Notes: generated by a model from the sequence alone, not told the origin. 64,000 nt of DNA from Nitrosococcus halophilus Nc 4 (GCF_000024725.1 NC_013960.1:248001-312000), one strand, 5' to 3'; positions 43,066 to 54,608 are shown, counted from the first letter of the stretch. A program made the numbers and translations.

Positions 43066-44192
43066 TGGCATCCGCATCCCCCGCTATTCAAACCCCCCAC
43101 TTTGTTGAGCAGCAGAGGGCGCTACGGGTGGTGATTTTTTCCGATGCGGCGCCAGAGCGTAATGGGGTAGGGGCGTACTATCATGATTTGATCGCCCATC
43201 TTGAGGACCAGATAGGGCATGGGGAGCTCATTTGCCCGGATTCGTCTACCCACGGCTGGCGGGGATGGTTGCGTTTTCCCCTGCCGGGTGATGCCACCCA
43301 GGAGATTGCTCTGCCGCCCGTCAGTCGTATCGTGCGGCACGTCATCCAGTTTAAGCCCCATGCTATCGTCATCGCGACGCCTGGACCCTATGGGCTTCTC
43401 GGGTTAGGCTTGGGTAAACACCTCGGTACCCGCATTCTCATTGGTTTCCACACCCGCTATGAGCGGCTCACGGGTTTATACTGGAATCGGCTCTTTAATG
43501 CTGCCAGCCGGTCCTATTTTGGAGCCTGCAATCGACTCTTATTCCGCCATGGGGCAGTTGTTCTGGCGAATTCAGAGGATATGGCGGAGGTTGCCCGTAG
43601 GGAGGGAGCACGGGAGGTTGAAGTTGTCGGTACTCCTTTATCCAGAGAGTTTCTGAAGACCCCTCCGGCGGTCCTCGGCGGAGAATTAACCCGGGTCCTT
43701 TTTGCGGGCAGGCTGGCGGCAGAGAAGAATGTGCAGGCGGTTTTGGAGGCGGCAAAACTTCTGCCTTCCCTGGAATTTTGTATTGCGGGGCATGGCCCTT
43801 TGCACGGCGTTATCGTTGATCATGCCCGCACACTGCCCAATCTCCGTTACCTGGGTTGGTTGTCTCGGGCAGGGCTGCGTACAGCACTGGACTCTGCCGA
43901 TCTGCTGGTTCTACCCTCCCATGAAGAGGCCTTTGGGACGATTGCTTTGGAGGGCTTGGCACGGGGGCGAAATGTCTTGGTCTCCGTAGGCTGCGGTATT
44001 CTTGGATGGCCATCCCTAGAGCGGGGGTTGTTCAGAATACGGGAGGGGGAACATCTAGCGTCGGCGATCCAACGCCTTGTTAGCCTTGATTATGGACTCC
44101 GCAATGAGAAAGCCCGCCTCGGACGCCAGGCGGCAGTTCAGCTTAATGGAAGAACCTTGCAGCGCTGGGTGGATATTTTAGGTCGGGCTTAG
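43059..44192 (+). CDS. GT4-type glycosyltransferase
   Basis: This 377-aa enzyme has the GT-B layout: an N-terminal acceptor domain (VVIFSDAAPERNGVGAYYHDLIAHL) and a C-terminal donor domain (RVLFAGRLAAEKNVQAVLEAAKLLP ... ADLLVLPSHEEAFGTIALEGLARGRNVL) with the E-x7-E motif. It transfers a sugar from a nucleotide donor; substrate unknown. Its stop overlaps the deacetylase start by one base. Confidence 0.9.
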   Translation: MLMASASPAIQTPHFVEQQRALRVVIFSDAAPERNGVGAYYHDLIAHLEDQIGHGELICPDSSTHGWRGWLRFPLPGDATQEIALPPVSRIVRHVIQFKPHAIVIATPGPYGLLGLGLGKHLGTRILIGFHTRYERLTGLYWNRLFNAASRSYFGACNRLLFRHGAVVLANSEDMAEVARREGAREVEVVGTPLSREFLKTPPAVLGGELTRVLFAGRLAAEKNVQAVLEAAKLLPSLEFCIAGHGPLHGVIVDHARTLPNLRYLGWLSRAGLRTALDSADLLVLPSHEEAFGTIALEGLARGRNVLVSVGCGILGWPSLERGLFRIREGEHLASAIQRLVSLDYGLRNEKARLGRQAAVQLNGRTLQRWVDILGRA

Positions 44193-44896
44193 TGGTTAAG
44201 GAGCACTCTATTCCCGCGCTGGTTTCCGTGCACGATGCCATGCCGGAGACGCTCGCCCATGTGCTCAAAGTATTGGCTTTTCTTGAGGCTCGGGCCATTG
44301 CTCCCGTGACTTTGCTGGTGGTGCCCGGAGGTTCCTGGGCAGCGGCGGGAATTGAGACCTTGCGAGGGCTTCAGGAACGAGGGGTGGTGCTTGCTGGGCA
44401 TGGCTGGAGCCATCGGGTAGAGCGCATAGGAGGACTCAGGCACCGCCTCCATAGCCTCCTTCTATCCCGCAAAGCAGGCGAACACCTCGCCCTGGAGAGT
44501 CACGCCATCGCCCATTTGATTGCCCGTTGCTACGCTTGGTTCCGGGAGCATCGCCTGGGCTCACCCGATTTATATGTCCCCCCCGCCTGGGCCATGGGCT
44601 GTCTAAAATGGGAACGGCTGCGCACTCTCCCCTTTCGCTATTACGAGGTCTTTGGGGGGGTCTATGATGCCCGCGCCGACCGCTTCATCCGGCTGCCCCT
44701 GGTGGGATATGAGGCCGATTCCCTCGGGCGGGTTCCTCCCCTGCGTCTTTGGAATGCCCTCAATCTTCGTTGCGCGGGGTCTATCGCGCCACTTCGGGTT
44801 GCCATTCATCCCCGTGATTTGGCATTGCCATTATCCCAGGATTTGACCCGCTTGGTGGACCGGCCTTTGGCATGTCGGACTTACGGCAGCCTATGA
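44192..44896 (+). CDS. DUF2334-type polysaccharide deacetylase
   Basis: This 234-aa protein has a NodB/DUF2334-like fold: PALVSVHDAMPET (metal Asp), LAGHGWSHR (metal His), PDLYVPPAWAMG and the C-terminal VAIHPRDL. It probably deacylates a carbohydrate made by the neighbouring glycosyltransferase. It starts with GTG at 44192, coupled to the previous stop. Confidence 0.8.
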   Translation: MVKEHSIPALVSVHDAMPETLAHVLKVLAFLEARAIAPVTLLVVPGGSWAAAGIETLRGLQERGVVLAGHGWSHRVERIGGLRHRLHSLLLSRKAGEHLALESHAIAHLIARCYAWFREHRLGSPDLYVPPAWAMGCLKWERLRTLPFRYYEVFGGVYDARADRFIRLPLVGYEADSLGRVPPLRLWNALNLRCAGSIAPLRVAIHPRDLALPLSQDLTRLVDRPLACRTYGSL

Positions 44897-45022
44897 ACAA
44901 TGATTGCCCTGGGGAGGGGGCTGTTGGTGAGGCCAGGATTTCTGATAACTCCGGCCACATGGGTGATCTTTAAAACTGTCTGGATTGACGCCGTTTATCA
45001 TTGCCGTGTGCGTAACTCCTGA

Positions 45023-48000
45023 CTATTTGGCTTCTACTTCGACGACCTTACTAAAGGCGCCTTTATTGCCTAATTTATCGTAAGCCTGGAGCTTGTAATA
45101 GTAAGTCTTTCCCTGGGTAATGTTGACATCTTCATAGTCGCTGTCATCTGCCAATAATAAGGGAGCTATCATCTTCCAGTTTCCTCCCTCATGGGTGCAC
45201 CCACTGTCCTCACAGCGCCAAACGGCTGTTCGGACTTGGGCTTCATCCAATTGCCAGGTCAATAGAATCGAAACTTCACTGACTGGGGTAGAGACCACAT
45301 CCATTGTAGAAGTCATTTTGATGGCTATGGGTGGTTGCCCAAGGGGGATAGCCTCTAAAGTGTTTAAGGCAACGGTATGCTGACCGGGTAGAGTACCTTG
45401 ACTAACGCGCAACTCATAGTTGAGCCGAAGTAATTTGCCAGTGGGAATATCAAACCATTCCCCGTATAAATCGCCGCTTTCTAAATTGAACGGGGCTCGC
45501 AGATCCTCGGCGATAGAGAGTTTCTCCAGGTGATTGTTTTTAAACTGGATTTCAATGTTGACCGGAAAGGTGCCTCCGTCCTTTGCTTTGGGGGGCGTGA
45601 TGCGGGTAAGTTTGACCCAGGCGTTTTCTTGTGCAGCAACTTTAGGCGGTAACAATTTTAATGTTGCCGATAAGCTAGAAGGCGGAGCGGGTGGATTGAT
45701 GTCATAGGCCCTGCCTGCGGCCGGCAGTGAATAGGATTGATTCCCTTTTTTATCCACTGCTTCGACAATATAGTAATAATCTTTTCTAGCTTTTAAAGCG
45801 GGTCCATCCACATAAGAAATTTTATTTTCTGGGCCTAGTGGTGTAATAAGCGAAACATTGATTCGGTTTTTTTTATCCTGAGTTTGAAATTCTACCTGGG
45901 AACGTGTTTCTCCCCGGTAAAGGTGATATTCTGCCACATCACTACTGGAACTGCTTTCCCAGATGATTTTGATTGCTTCATTGCCACCACTGACATTGAC
46001 GATGACGGGGGGTTTAGGCGGTATCTTATCTGGCAATACAATGGCGCAGGTGGCCTCTGATTTATCGCTTTCGTTGCCTGCTTTATCGACGGCTTGCAGC
46101 CGATAATAAAACTTATTTTTTGCCGTGGCCTCGAGGTAATCCACATAGACCGTATTATCGATAAGATGACGGTTAAGCCGGATATATTCTCCTGTGGGTT
46201 GATCAATCCCCCGGTAGAGGTTATATCCTTTTATGTCGGAGGCAAGCTTGGAGGAAAACTTACTCCAGTCAAGGCGAACCGATAACTTTCCTTCCCAATT
46301 AGGCGCTTGTTGGGAATCAGCTTCAATCACTCCATTGGTTAATTGGGTACCGGTTATTTCCGCCCATGAGATCTCACAGGGAGCTTGAGGTAATTGGGGG
46401 GGGATTTTATCCACCATATAGGCCAGTAGAGGCAAAGAAGGAACGCTTTCACTTTCATAGGGATCTTCATCAATGCCTTCACCAGGTTCGTCTATGCGGC
46501 CATCTCGATCGTTATCTATCCCATCTTTTAAGAGTTGATCATTATCTTCATCGTCATCCATGGCCACAGATTCATCGATTTGGCCATCTCCATCATCATC
46601 GATACCACATCGGCCGGGGCAACCATCGGCATTATCGTCACCCTTTGGATCTTCATCCCGTTTCCCATCGTTATCGTCATCGATATTGTGCGATACGGTG
46701 GTAATACAAAAATAGTAATAGGACACCGTATCGCCTGCCATCAGCGTTAAAGGTTGAGGTTCAAGTTGATATGAAGTCGCGCTGGTAATGTTCATCTTGC
46801 CTATTTGGTAGGAGGCAGGGGGAGTTTTTTGGGTTTGGCATACATTAGGCGTTTTGGAATCGGGATTAATGATTTGGTAGATATTGAATTTGTTGGCCTT
46901 GAAGCGGGCTTGTTCTTTTTCAGTCCACTGCCATTTTAGCCGTACGGATAATTGATCACTTTTTTTAGGTTGTTTCAAGTCTGCAGGAGTTACCCACGTG
47001 ACTTTAGGGGCTGCCGGATCCGTGGTGTTTTGGGTCTTTTTAGGACAGGAATCGCTTAATAAGCCTGTTTGTGGATCATAGCTTTCTAAACAAGTGCGCT
47101 GAGGGGGAATGGGCGGAAAATCAATGGGGGTTAAGGTAATCGTTTTTGCTTTTTGTAGCTGATAACTATCAAGAAATTGCTCTGGTTTTTCTTCCGTGGC
47201 AGGAACGCCGCTCAAAAACAAATAGGGGGTTCCATTGGGTAAAACAGTCACTCTGATGGGGACGGCGCCTTCAGCGTCATTTTCTATTTTCCACCGATCA
47301 ATATAGTAGCCTACGAAATCCGGGTTATTTTTCTGTCAACGCAGGCGCACGACCGGTCCCTCTGGCACGAAGGATGGGGGTTTCTGTTTAGTGCCCGTTG
47401 GTTTGTCCCAAAAGACGGTGACTTGCTGTTCCGGCTTATCAAAGGTGATATACCGTAGCTGTTTTAAGGGGGTATCTTTTTTTATATCCACCCATAGGGG
47501 CGTGTTTAAAGGCCCTTCCGGGGTGGTTTCTACGGGGGGATCCGTGACCACTTCATTAGCCGGCCCCGACTTGCAGGAAATACCACCTCCCGGGGTTTGA
47601 TCCCAAGCGCCGACTAATTTATAGGTATATTTTTTACCCCGCGCCACGGCAGTATCTACGTAGAGCAACCCTAGCACTTGGGCCATATCAGGATTGATGG
47701 CCGCAAGGGTTAATAAATCCATTGGCTCCGCAGGGAAGGGATGTTGTTTTCCCGTTTGACTGACTTCAATCGCTTGCCATAAATGATTTCCTTCTTCTTT
47801 CAGTCCTTCAGGTGATAATAATCGATATTTAATGGCCTCATCTTTAATCTGTTGAAGGCGGGATATTAATTCTGATTTAGACTGGGGAAGGGAGAAAGTC
47901 CCTAAGGGTTTGAATACGGTGCTACTGGGCTGAGCGGAATCTTCTTCCTTGCGATACAAGGTGAATCCACATTCGGGGAAACGGTATCGATCTTTGCCGG

Positions 48001-48175
48001 TGAATTTTTCCTTATCTAATGACCAGCGAAGTTTAACTACTATCCCCTGAGTTTCTTTGTTTTCTACCACCAACGTCTTAATGGCCAAGCGGGGTTCTGG
48101 TGGCGGCGCACAGCTTATTAGTCCCAGAGTCAAGGCGATAAAAAGGGCAATCAAAGCACTGTCGCGTCCCATCAT
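45023..48175 (-). pseudogene. Large lipoprotein with Ca-binding repeats and FnIII domains, in-frame TGA
   Basis: The first part (48175 to 47336) begins with a lipoprotein signal (LIALFIALTLGLISC) and ends VVRLR-TGA. Beyond that TGA (47336-47338) the same frame stays open: QKNNPDFVGYYIDRWKIEN, into the 742-aa frame starting at 47251. So one protein of about 1050 aa is interrupted by a single stop. The distal part has acidic thrombospondin-type-3/EF-like repeats (DDDGDGQIDE, DNDRDGRIDE) and at least three fibronectin-III-like domains (IKGYNLYRG ... YYRLQAVDKAGNES; VAEYHLYRGE ... YYIVEAVDKKGNQS; YYYKLQAYDKLGNKG). It is probably a cell-surface adhesin or structural lipoprotein. Confidence 0.75.
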
Positions 48176-49832
48176 GGCTTCCTTGTGAAGGTGAGTTCTT
48201 TTATTTCTACATCAATGATCGGAGCAGGTAATTGCATTATGGCCGTCTCTGACACAAAGGTGAGTGCCGAAATCCGGTTTTTGGCATCTTGGATCAGTGC
48301 CGAGGTATTCACTAGGGTGGGATCCTTGGGCTGGGCTGGAAGATGGCGGGCATAGGAAAAAATGAGCTTATAGTTCCCTGGAGTCAGGTTTTTTTATCCT
48401 GGCGGATAAATACATGTTGAGTCCCGTGATCAGGGGTGAGCCGTTCAATGGGAATAGTATTGTTGGCGGCATCTTTTAGTGTGACTTTGAGCTTGTTATG
48501 GCTCCAAGGTAACGGTTCCGGGGTGTTAACCACAATAAAATCGGTATCAGGTTGTTTAATGGATAAGGGTTGGTAAGCAGTCAGTGGCTGTGTCGAAACA
48601 ATATTAGGCCCTCCAATTTTAGTGTTAGTCGCCTCCATTAAGGCGCTGAAAGATTGATATTGGGAGGTGGTAAATTGGAATGAATAGGCAGACAATTGGA
48701 ATAGGGGTCTTGGATTCTGACAAAATAGCGCTTTCTTGGCTTTATCCCGGCTTTAATGAGGTCAGTACCGCTGATGTGGAGCAATTGCTCGTTAAGGGTT
48801 AGCTCCCCTTTCCCGAGGGCTTTTCCGTTTTGGGTATAAATAATAAATTTTGGTGCTTTATAATTATAGAGTGCTTTCATCCCCGCCGTATTAAATAAAA
48901 CCATCAAGTCATCCCCATAAAATATATTTTTGGCGTCGGCTATAGGATTCGTCCAGGCGATATAGGGAGTCAGATCGAGGGGGGCAGGTCCGGTGCGAAA
49001 ACAATAATATTTATTTTCCGCGGTGATGTTTTTCTCCATAAATTTTTTAGTATACAGGGTATGGGCGGCTCCCCCCCGTTTGATTGGTTTTTGGCCAGTA
49101 CCAATCATGGCGGGCCACCAGCTTGATTTGGTAAAAAGTATTGGGTTTTAAAGCCTTAGGCGGATCGGTAATGATAAGATCTTCTTGCTCAAAAATGGCA
49201 TCGGTCAAGGGGATTCCCCCTGGGTAAGGCAGTGCGGTGGCATGCCAAGCATAGAGTTGCCGCCGCCGCTGATTAACGGGATGATCACTGGGAGCTAGGG
49301 TTTCTTTTTTTCCTACTGCCGGTTTTTCCATGATGAGTTGTTTTTCGGTATTCCAGGCGTTGCCAGGATCATCCTGATAGACACTCCCCCAGTACCCTTT
49401 GATGGCCACATTTCTGCCTCCTTCAGCCCCACAGGTTAGTAATTCTTGAGGTTCCTCAAATTCTTTAAAGGTTCGATATCGAAACCGGTACCAGGCTTGA
49501 AATTGGCCCACTTGATCGACCCATGCTTGCGGAGTGGCTTTCTTCCAGCCACCGAATGGGAGCACATCCTTGGAAACGGGTTGCTTATTAAATGGTGGCG
49601 AGTTAATGGGTAGCTCCCCTGTAATGGGTCGATGAAATGTACTCACAAATCGAGGATTTAACAGGGGGATGTTCTTTATTTTTCCTTCTTCGAGTTTAAT
49701 ACTGTGTTTGTTTTTTGAAAGATTTCCCTGGGGGAAGGTTAACTCTACGGAGCGAAGTGGATGGGGGAAGGAGGGAATATCACCTATCCCAGGCTCTTTC
49801 TCCTTTAAGGTAATATCAAATGAGATTCGCAC
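48172..49832 (-). pseudogene. Exported beta-rich protein, three frameshifts
   Basis: Three overlapping frames (49832-49047, 49108-48638, 48695-48384) and a fourth continuing to a TGA at 48172 read as one protein. The junctions are at a G7 run (49071-49077; G6 expected), near 48688, and at an A7 run (48389-48395; A8 expected), after which NLTPGNYKLIFSYARHLPAQ continues. The stop overlaps the next ATG (ATGA), so the distal end is real. Content: Pro-rich beta segments, FYQIKLVARHDWYWPKTN. The 5' end is unclear (TAG at 49847); a lipobox-like ALATAGCANL lies upstream in another frame. Family not recognised. Confidence 0.65.
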
Positions 49833-49876
49833 ATCCGGCAGTGGCTAGGGCAGTGGTGGAGAAAAAGAAACGTGAG

Positions 49877-52589
49877 CTAAGAATTCTGCTGGGTGGGATA
49901 TTGCCCTTGGGCGTTGGCGTCAAAACCTCTACCAAAATCAATCCCAAATAAACTAAATCCTAGTTTTCCCCCTAATCCGAATGCGGCGAAGGTTTGGGTC
50001 GGGTGCCAACTAATGGCCAAATCACCGGAACCCCAGGATTGGGCATAAATCGTGACTATTTTGGCATCGATTTCTTTTCCATAATCAAAGCCGGCCCCCA
50101 ACATGATGGCAGGGCGGCAATCTTTGGCCTTGGGAAAGGGAGTCATTGACCCAACCATGAAATAACCCTGGGCATCGAATAGGGAGAGAATATTGACTTC
50201 AAGTTTTTTTTCTGTCCGTTGACGAGGGGGTGGGCCTTGGCATTCATAACCTTTCCAACCGAGGTAGACATGCCATTCAGGCGGTGAGGCAAGGATTTCA
50301 AAACCGCCCGAGAGCTTGATGAGGGTTAGCCCTTTGGATTCCACTTGATAGAAGCCACTTACCTGCATCAAAAATATATTTTGATGCCCATCGTAACGTG
50401 TCAGTGCATAGACATTTGATGGCTTGGTCGGTTCTCCCCGGTCAAAGCGGTTTTGCAATATCCAACCTCTCCCATCGAGAGTAATGACAGGCCCTGAGGT
50501 TTCAATAAGTAACGATGTATCGGCGTTAACCACATAACCATTATCAGAAGAGGTGCCTAGGGTCAGACCTACAATGAAAGCATAGGCATCGTCGTCACAA
50601 AGTTTATCCCAATTCTTATAACCTTCGTAGATACCATCGTTATTGGTATCGATCAATTTGGAACGTACATGGTAGCCCGCCCCCCCCCATAAACCCATAG
50701 ATAGAAACATTGGAGGCAATGGGAATGCCGGTGGGGAATTGAGTCTGAGCATCAAAATACCAATACTGACATTGTTGCGCGGCAGTCTTTGCCTGACCAA
50801 TATAAAGGGTGGCCCCAACGGAGAATTCCAATGAAGGGAAGGTGGCTTCTATAGCCCCTTTAAAGTTTTGATTCCCCAATCCGCCATCGTGCCATGCTAA
50901 AGCGCCCTTGAGTTTTACGACCTGTTTATTGACTTCAATATCGATGTTGGGGATCTCTAGGCAAACCCCACTCCAGGGACCTAATTGACAGCCGGAACCC
51001 GCGGGCGAACCCCATTTAAAACGCAGCTCGTTGAGGGTGACCCCTATTCCAAATTCATCACCCAATGCAAAATTACCCCCGATGCCAAACCAGCCTTGTT
51101 TTTCAAAGCCTTGAAAACCGGCTAACGTGCCAAAACCAATCTTGCGGATATTGAAATTAAAGCCATAAAAACTTTTTTCTTTGAATTGGCCGATATTGAC
51201 CCAACCCCCTAATCCTTCGGGGGGATTCATTTTCCCAGGAGAGCTAAAGGTTATCTGATAGCCGGAGAAATCCAAACCGCAACCTGAATAGTCGGAGTCC
51301 GCTTTTTTAGGAGGACAGTCTAGATCGCCGAATCCCGGCACTTTCCCTACCAGCTTTTGTAAACTGACTTTCCCATCCACGGTCAATACTAACGGTCCCT
51401 GTTCTTTTTTATGCCCTAATCGAAGCTCTTCTAAATTGAGGCGTATATGGGGAATCGCTCCAGGAGCATCTGAACAGGAAGTAGGAAAACAGACCTTTAC
51501 CAAATCTTCGGAGGGCATTGGCCCTAATTTAGCACTCCAATGACCTTTGATATCAAAGGCCAATAGGCCCCTGGCTTTTCCATTAAAAATCTCTAGATCA
51601 ACACTAAGATGGGTGTCTTTGAGGGTGTTACGGACAAAAATGGCATTAAACTGAGCCGAGTCGGCCGAAAACCCTCCCAAGCTGACCTTTTGGGTGATGG
51701 GGGCATTGATGGCGCCGGTCAGTCCATGATGATCGATAATGGGATGGTGTACCTTTATAGGCGTGTTTATTCCCAACAGTTTGGGAGTGATCTTGGCTTC
51801 TTGGATATAGAGTCCCTTCCATTGAGTGTCAGATAAATCTTCCCCTGAAAAGGCGGTGTCTAACTGATCAAAATCAGACCAATAATGATTAATTTTTTCA
51901 GGTGTGTCCTAAGTCATGGGGGGATCTAGAACCTCCCAGGGATTGAAAAAATCCGACAAATCAAGCGCAATATTAGAGGCGCTCATAGTAAGACCCAAGC
52001 CGAAGATATCAACTTCTGGTAAATCAATCCCCGTGAGATAAAACTCTCCAGTATTAAAATCCATGACCGCGTTGAACTCTAGAAATCCTTCTGCCAAATC
52101 GGGAAAGTCATTGATTGATTTTGGAGTATTCACTGCCCGGCCAAATTGCAGCTCTAATTCATTGGATTGACACAGAGCGGTATGTTTGGGCGCACTCACC
52201 GGCTTGAGTATGGCTTTGGGAAACCCTAGGCAAATGGAACCTGAGAGCTGTATTTGAAAGTAATTGACCGAGGGATACATCAATGCGCTAAAAAAGGCAT
52301 CGGTCCCAAGGGGAGTATCACCCAGAATAACCCGGAAGAGGGGAAACCCTGGAATTTCTAGAATACGCCGATTATGGGGAACCTGAATAATGCTAAAAGT
52401 GTCGCTCCCATCTTCAGGTTTGGAGACAGGGTTGATATTAAAGGTAGCGGCTTGACCGTTTGATGAAAATAAATGAAAGGGGACTGTGATTTGAATGGGA
52501 GAAGAATTGCTAGCCTCTGCCTGTTGCGGATTTATTATAGAAATAAATGCAATAAAAAAATAAAAAAGATAAATGGATTTAATCTTCAT
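49877..52589 (-). pseudogene. Giant exported beta-rich protein, in-frame TAG and one frameshift
   Basis: The gene starts with a signal peptide (SIYLFYFFIAFISIINPQQAEA). The first frame ends DPPMT-TAG at 51909-51911; the same frame is open beyond it (DTPEKINHYWSDFDQLDTAFSGEDLSDTQWKGLYIQEAKI) to 50640. A frameshift at a G9 run (50680-50688; G8 expected) leads to the last frame (GYHVRSKLIDTNNDGIYEGYKNWDKLCDDDAY ... to 49877). The reconstructed protein is about 900 aa, with Gly-rich beta segments (GGFSADSAQF, GFNFNIRKIGFGTLAGFQG, LGAGFDYGKEID) and one Ca-loop-like DTNNDGIYEG. I cannot assign a family. Confidence 0.7.
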
Positions 52590-52628
52590 GGGGGTTGACC
52601 ATAAAAATGGGGGCCAATGATATGAAAA

Positions 52629-54039
52629 CTAATTCTCCCATTTGAGCCGCATATGGATATGATGGGTATGTGAGTTACCGGGACAGGGGGTATGCTGTTG
52701 ATACTTGGAGCAAGTAATTTTTTTCCTATCACTTGCGGGAATATTGTTATAGCGGGCACCGCCGGGTAAAAAGGCTGGATCGTGGAAAAGCAGCTTATCC
52801 ACATATTTTTGAGCAGCCAGGGCTTTGAGTAAAACTTCCATGTAGGCTTGATCATAAGGACAGGGTGCAGTTTGCCAGTATTCAATCGCCCCATATTGTG
52901 TGGTGCCATCGGCACAAAGGGCTCTAGTATTGATATCTACATCAATACCTCGTTCATGAGAACCATGGCCGGTTACGCTTCCGCCTGTGGGATAACTGAT
53001 ATCGCCAATTTCTATTCCCCGATAGTTTGCAGTGCTTGAAGCACTCGCTTGATTGAGTGCTTTGGCGGCATTTTGCAAAACCTCTACTAATGCCTTTGTC
53101 CCCCATTCCACTTGGGGTTGTTTCCACTTTTTACGCCATAAGCATTTTTGTGTTGAATGGGGTGGAGCACATTGTTGAGGTTGAAATTGCGCCCATTTCC
53201 AAAAAGGATTGCTATTGGTGGCATTGAGTATTTTTACTGTGGTTTTATCTACTTGTTTGGCCTTGTATCTTATTTTCCCAAATATCTTGCTTGTACATCG
53301 GCTAGGCAATCTTGGAAGGGCGCCGGTGGAAGCTTGGCACATGGCCAAACCTTGGAATTGCCACACCGCTAACGCCTCATCATTATCGTATAAGCCGGGG
53401 GTATTAGTGGTTGCCGTACTAAAATTACGATCGCTATAGGGGTGATATTTCAAATTCTTGACGGTTTTTTCTAGGTCGTTGACTTCAATTTTCTCGGTTA
53501 TTTGCTTAACAACCCCTGATTTGAATCCTAATTCCTCTAGGCGCTTCTGTAAGCACTTAACCTCAGCTTTATAGCGTGCTTCTTCACTGTGAACAGAGCC
53601 AACCCGAAGAATGTGGGGGGTGTGATAGTTTTTTTTTGGCTCCTGGCCAGGGGGCATGGAGATACAGTTTATATTTTATTCCTATCCCAGAACCGCAGCT
53701 TACATAGGGAACAGGCTGGTTAATAGGTATTTTCTTAGGGGTGCTCCCATCACTTAAAGAAATGATTTCGCTAAAGAAGTTGTCCCCATTGAGGGTGGTC
53801 GCCGAGGCTTTGATTGCGTAGTCGCTGCATTTTGAACCCTCAGGAAAGGTCAGTGTGAACTCCCCTTTTAAATTAGTAAAAGTAAATAGGGGACTGTTTT
53901 GTACTTCAGTCTTGACACTATGAAGGGGATTGGTCTTAAGGTCTTGATCGTGAACAATGCCTTGGCAATCAATTCCCCAAGCCGCCGACCCATAGGCGAA
54001 AGCTATTCCCCCGAGAGATAAAAAACGTAGAGCAATCAT
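52629..54039 (-). pseudogene. Murein endopeptidase (M74/MepA-like) with PG-binding region, one frameshift
   Basis: The first frame (54039 to 53584) has a signal peptide (SLGGIAFAYGSAAWG) and a carboxypeptidase-regulatory-like beta domain. The second (from about 53650 to 52629) has a peptidoglycan-binding-like segment (VKCLQKRLEELGFKSG) and a LAS-type catalytic domain with SVTGHGSHERGIDVDIN (zinc His and Asp) and NSHTHHIHMRLKWEN (HxH). The frames join at an A9 run (53629-53637 on the plus strand as T9); eight A would give GAKKNYHTPH in frame and a protein of about 465 aa. It would cleave peptidoglycan cross-links. Confidence 0.75.
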
Positions 54040-54146
54040 TTGTGCCTAGACATTGATTAGAATGAGCTGCCTTTAATATAAAAATAGGAAATTTAACCTG
54101 GTTTTTCCAATCACTTACCCTTGGATAATTCCTGAGGTATATCCTG

Positions 54147-54176
54147 TTGACGGAATATATGGAAATAGCTATATTC
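54147..54176 (+). promoter_or_regulatory. arsR promoter with operator dyad
   Basis: TTGACG (54147-54152), 17-bp spacer, TATATT (54170-54175). The dyad GAATATA-N10-TATATTC (54153-54176) spans spacer and -10, as expected for ArsR autorepression. The start of transcription would be at about 54182, next to the ATG at 54183. Confidence 0.6.
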
Positions 54177-54182
54177 GTTTTT

Positions 54183-54536
54183 ATGAATATAGAGCCGGTG
54201 AGTTTTTTTGCCGCTTTGGGTCACGGCACACGCCTGCGGTGCTTGCTTTTATTGCTTAGCCACGAAGAGCTCTGCGTCTGCGAACTGACCTACGCCCTGG
54301 GGGTAGCGCAACCCCATATTTCACGCCATTTAGCCCAACTGCGCGAGCTTGGTTTGGTGGTTGATCGGCGGGCAGGGCTTTGGATCTACTATCGGGTGAA
54401 CCCGGATTTGCCCGATTGGGTTTTCAGGGTTCTTCGGGAGACAGCCCAGGGGGCGAGCGACCATGAACCCTTTACCAGCGATAGGACGGCACTAGCGGCC
54501 ATGCCCAACCGACCAGGTGCGACCCATTGCGCCTAA
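54183..54536 (+). CDS. arsR: ArsR-family metalloregulator
   Basis: This 117-aa winged-helix repressor begins MNIEPVSFFAALGHGTRLRCLLLL (from the ATG at 54183; a longer frame from 54147 starts inside the -35). The metal/metalloid site ELCVCELTYAL (Cys31, Cys33) is typical of arsenite-responsive ArsR, followed by the recognition helix AQPHISRHLAQLRELGLV. It probably represses its own promoter and arsC until arsenite binds. Confidence 0.9.
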   Translation: MNIEPVSFFAALGHGTRLRCLLLLLSHEELCVCELTYALGVAQPHISRHLAQLRELGLVVDRRAGLWIYYRVNPDLPDWVFRVLRETAQGASDHEPFTSDRTALAAMPNRPGATHCA

Positions 54537-54544
54537 GAATAAAA

Positions 54545-54608
54545 AACTGTTGGAAAACTTTTTAAGTAGAGAATTAAGGCGTGTTAGCGCCGTACCCAGC
54601 AAAATTTA
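54545..54608 (+). repeat. Intergenic repeat, family B copy 2
   Basis: Matches 26850-26918 over about 64 bp, including TTTTTAAG, GTGTTAGCGCCGTACCCA and CAAAATTTA. It lies between arsR and arsC. Confidence 0.6.

Noticed and set aside
52586-52915. 109-codon minus-strand ORF at the end of the endopeptidase gene
   Set aside because: It overlaps the catalytic domain in another frame and has no family features.
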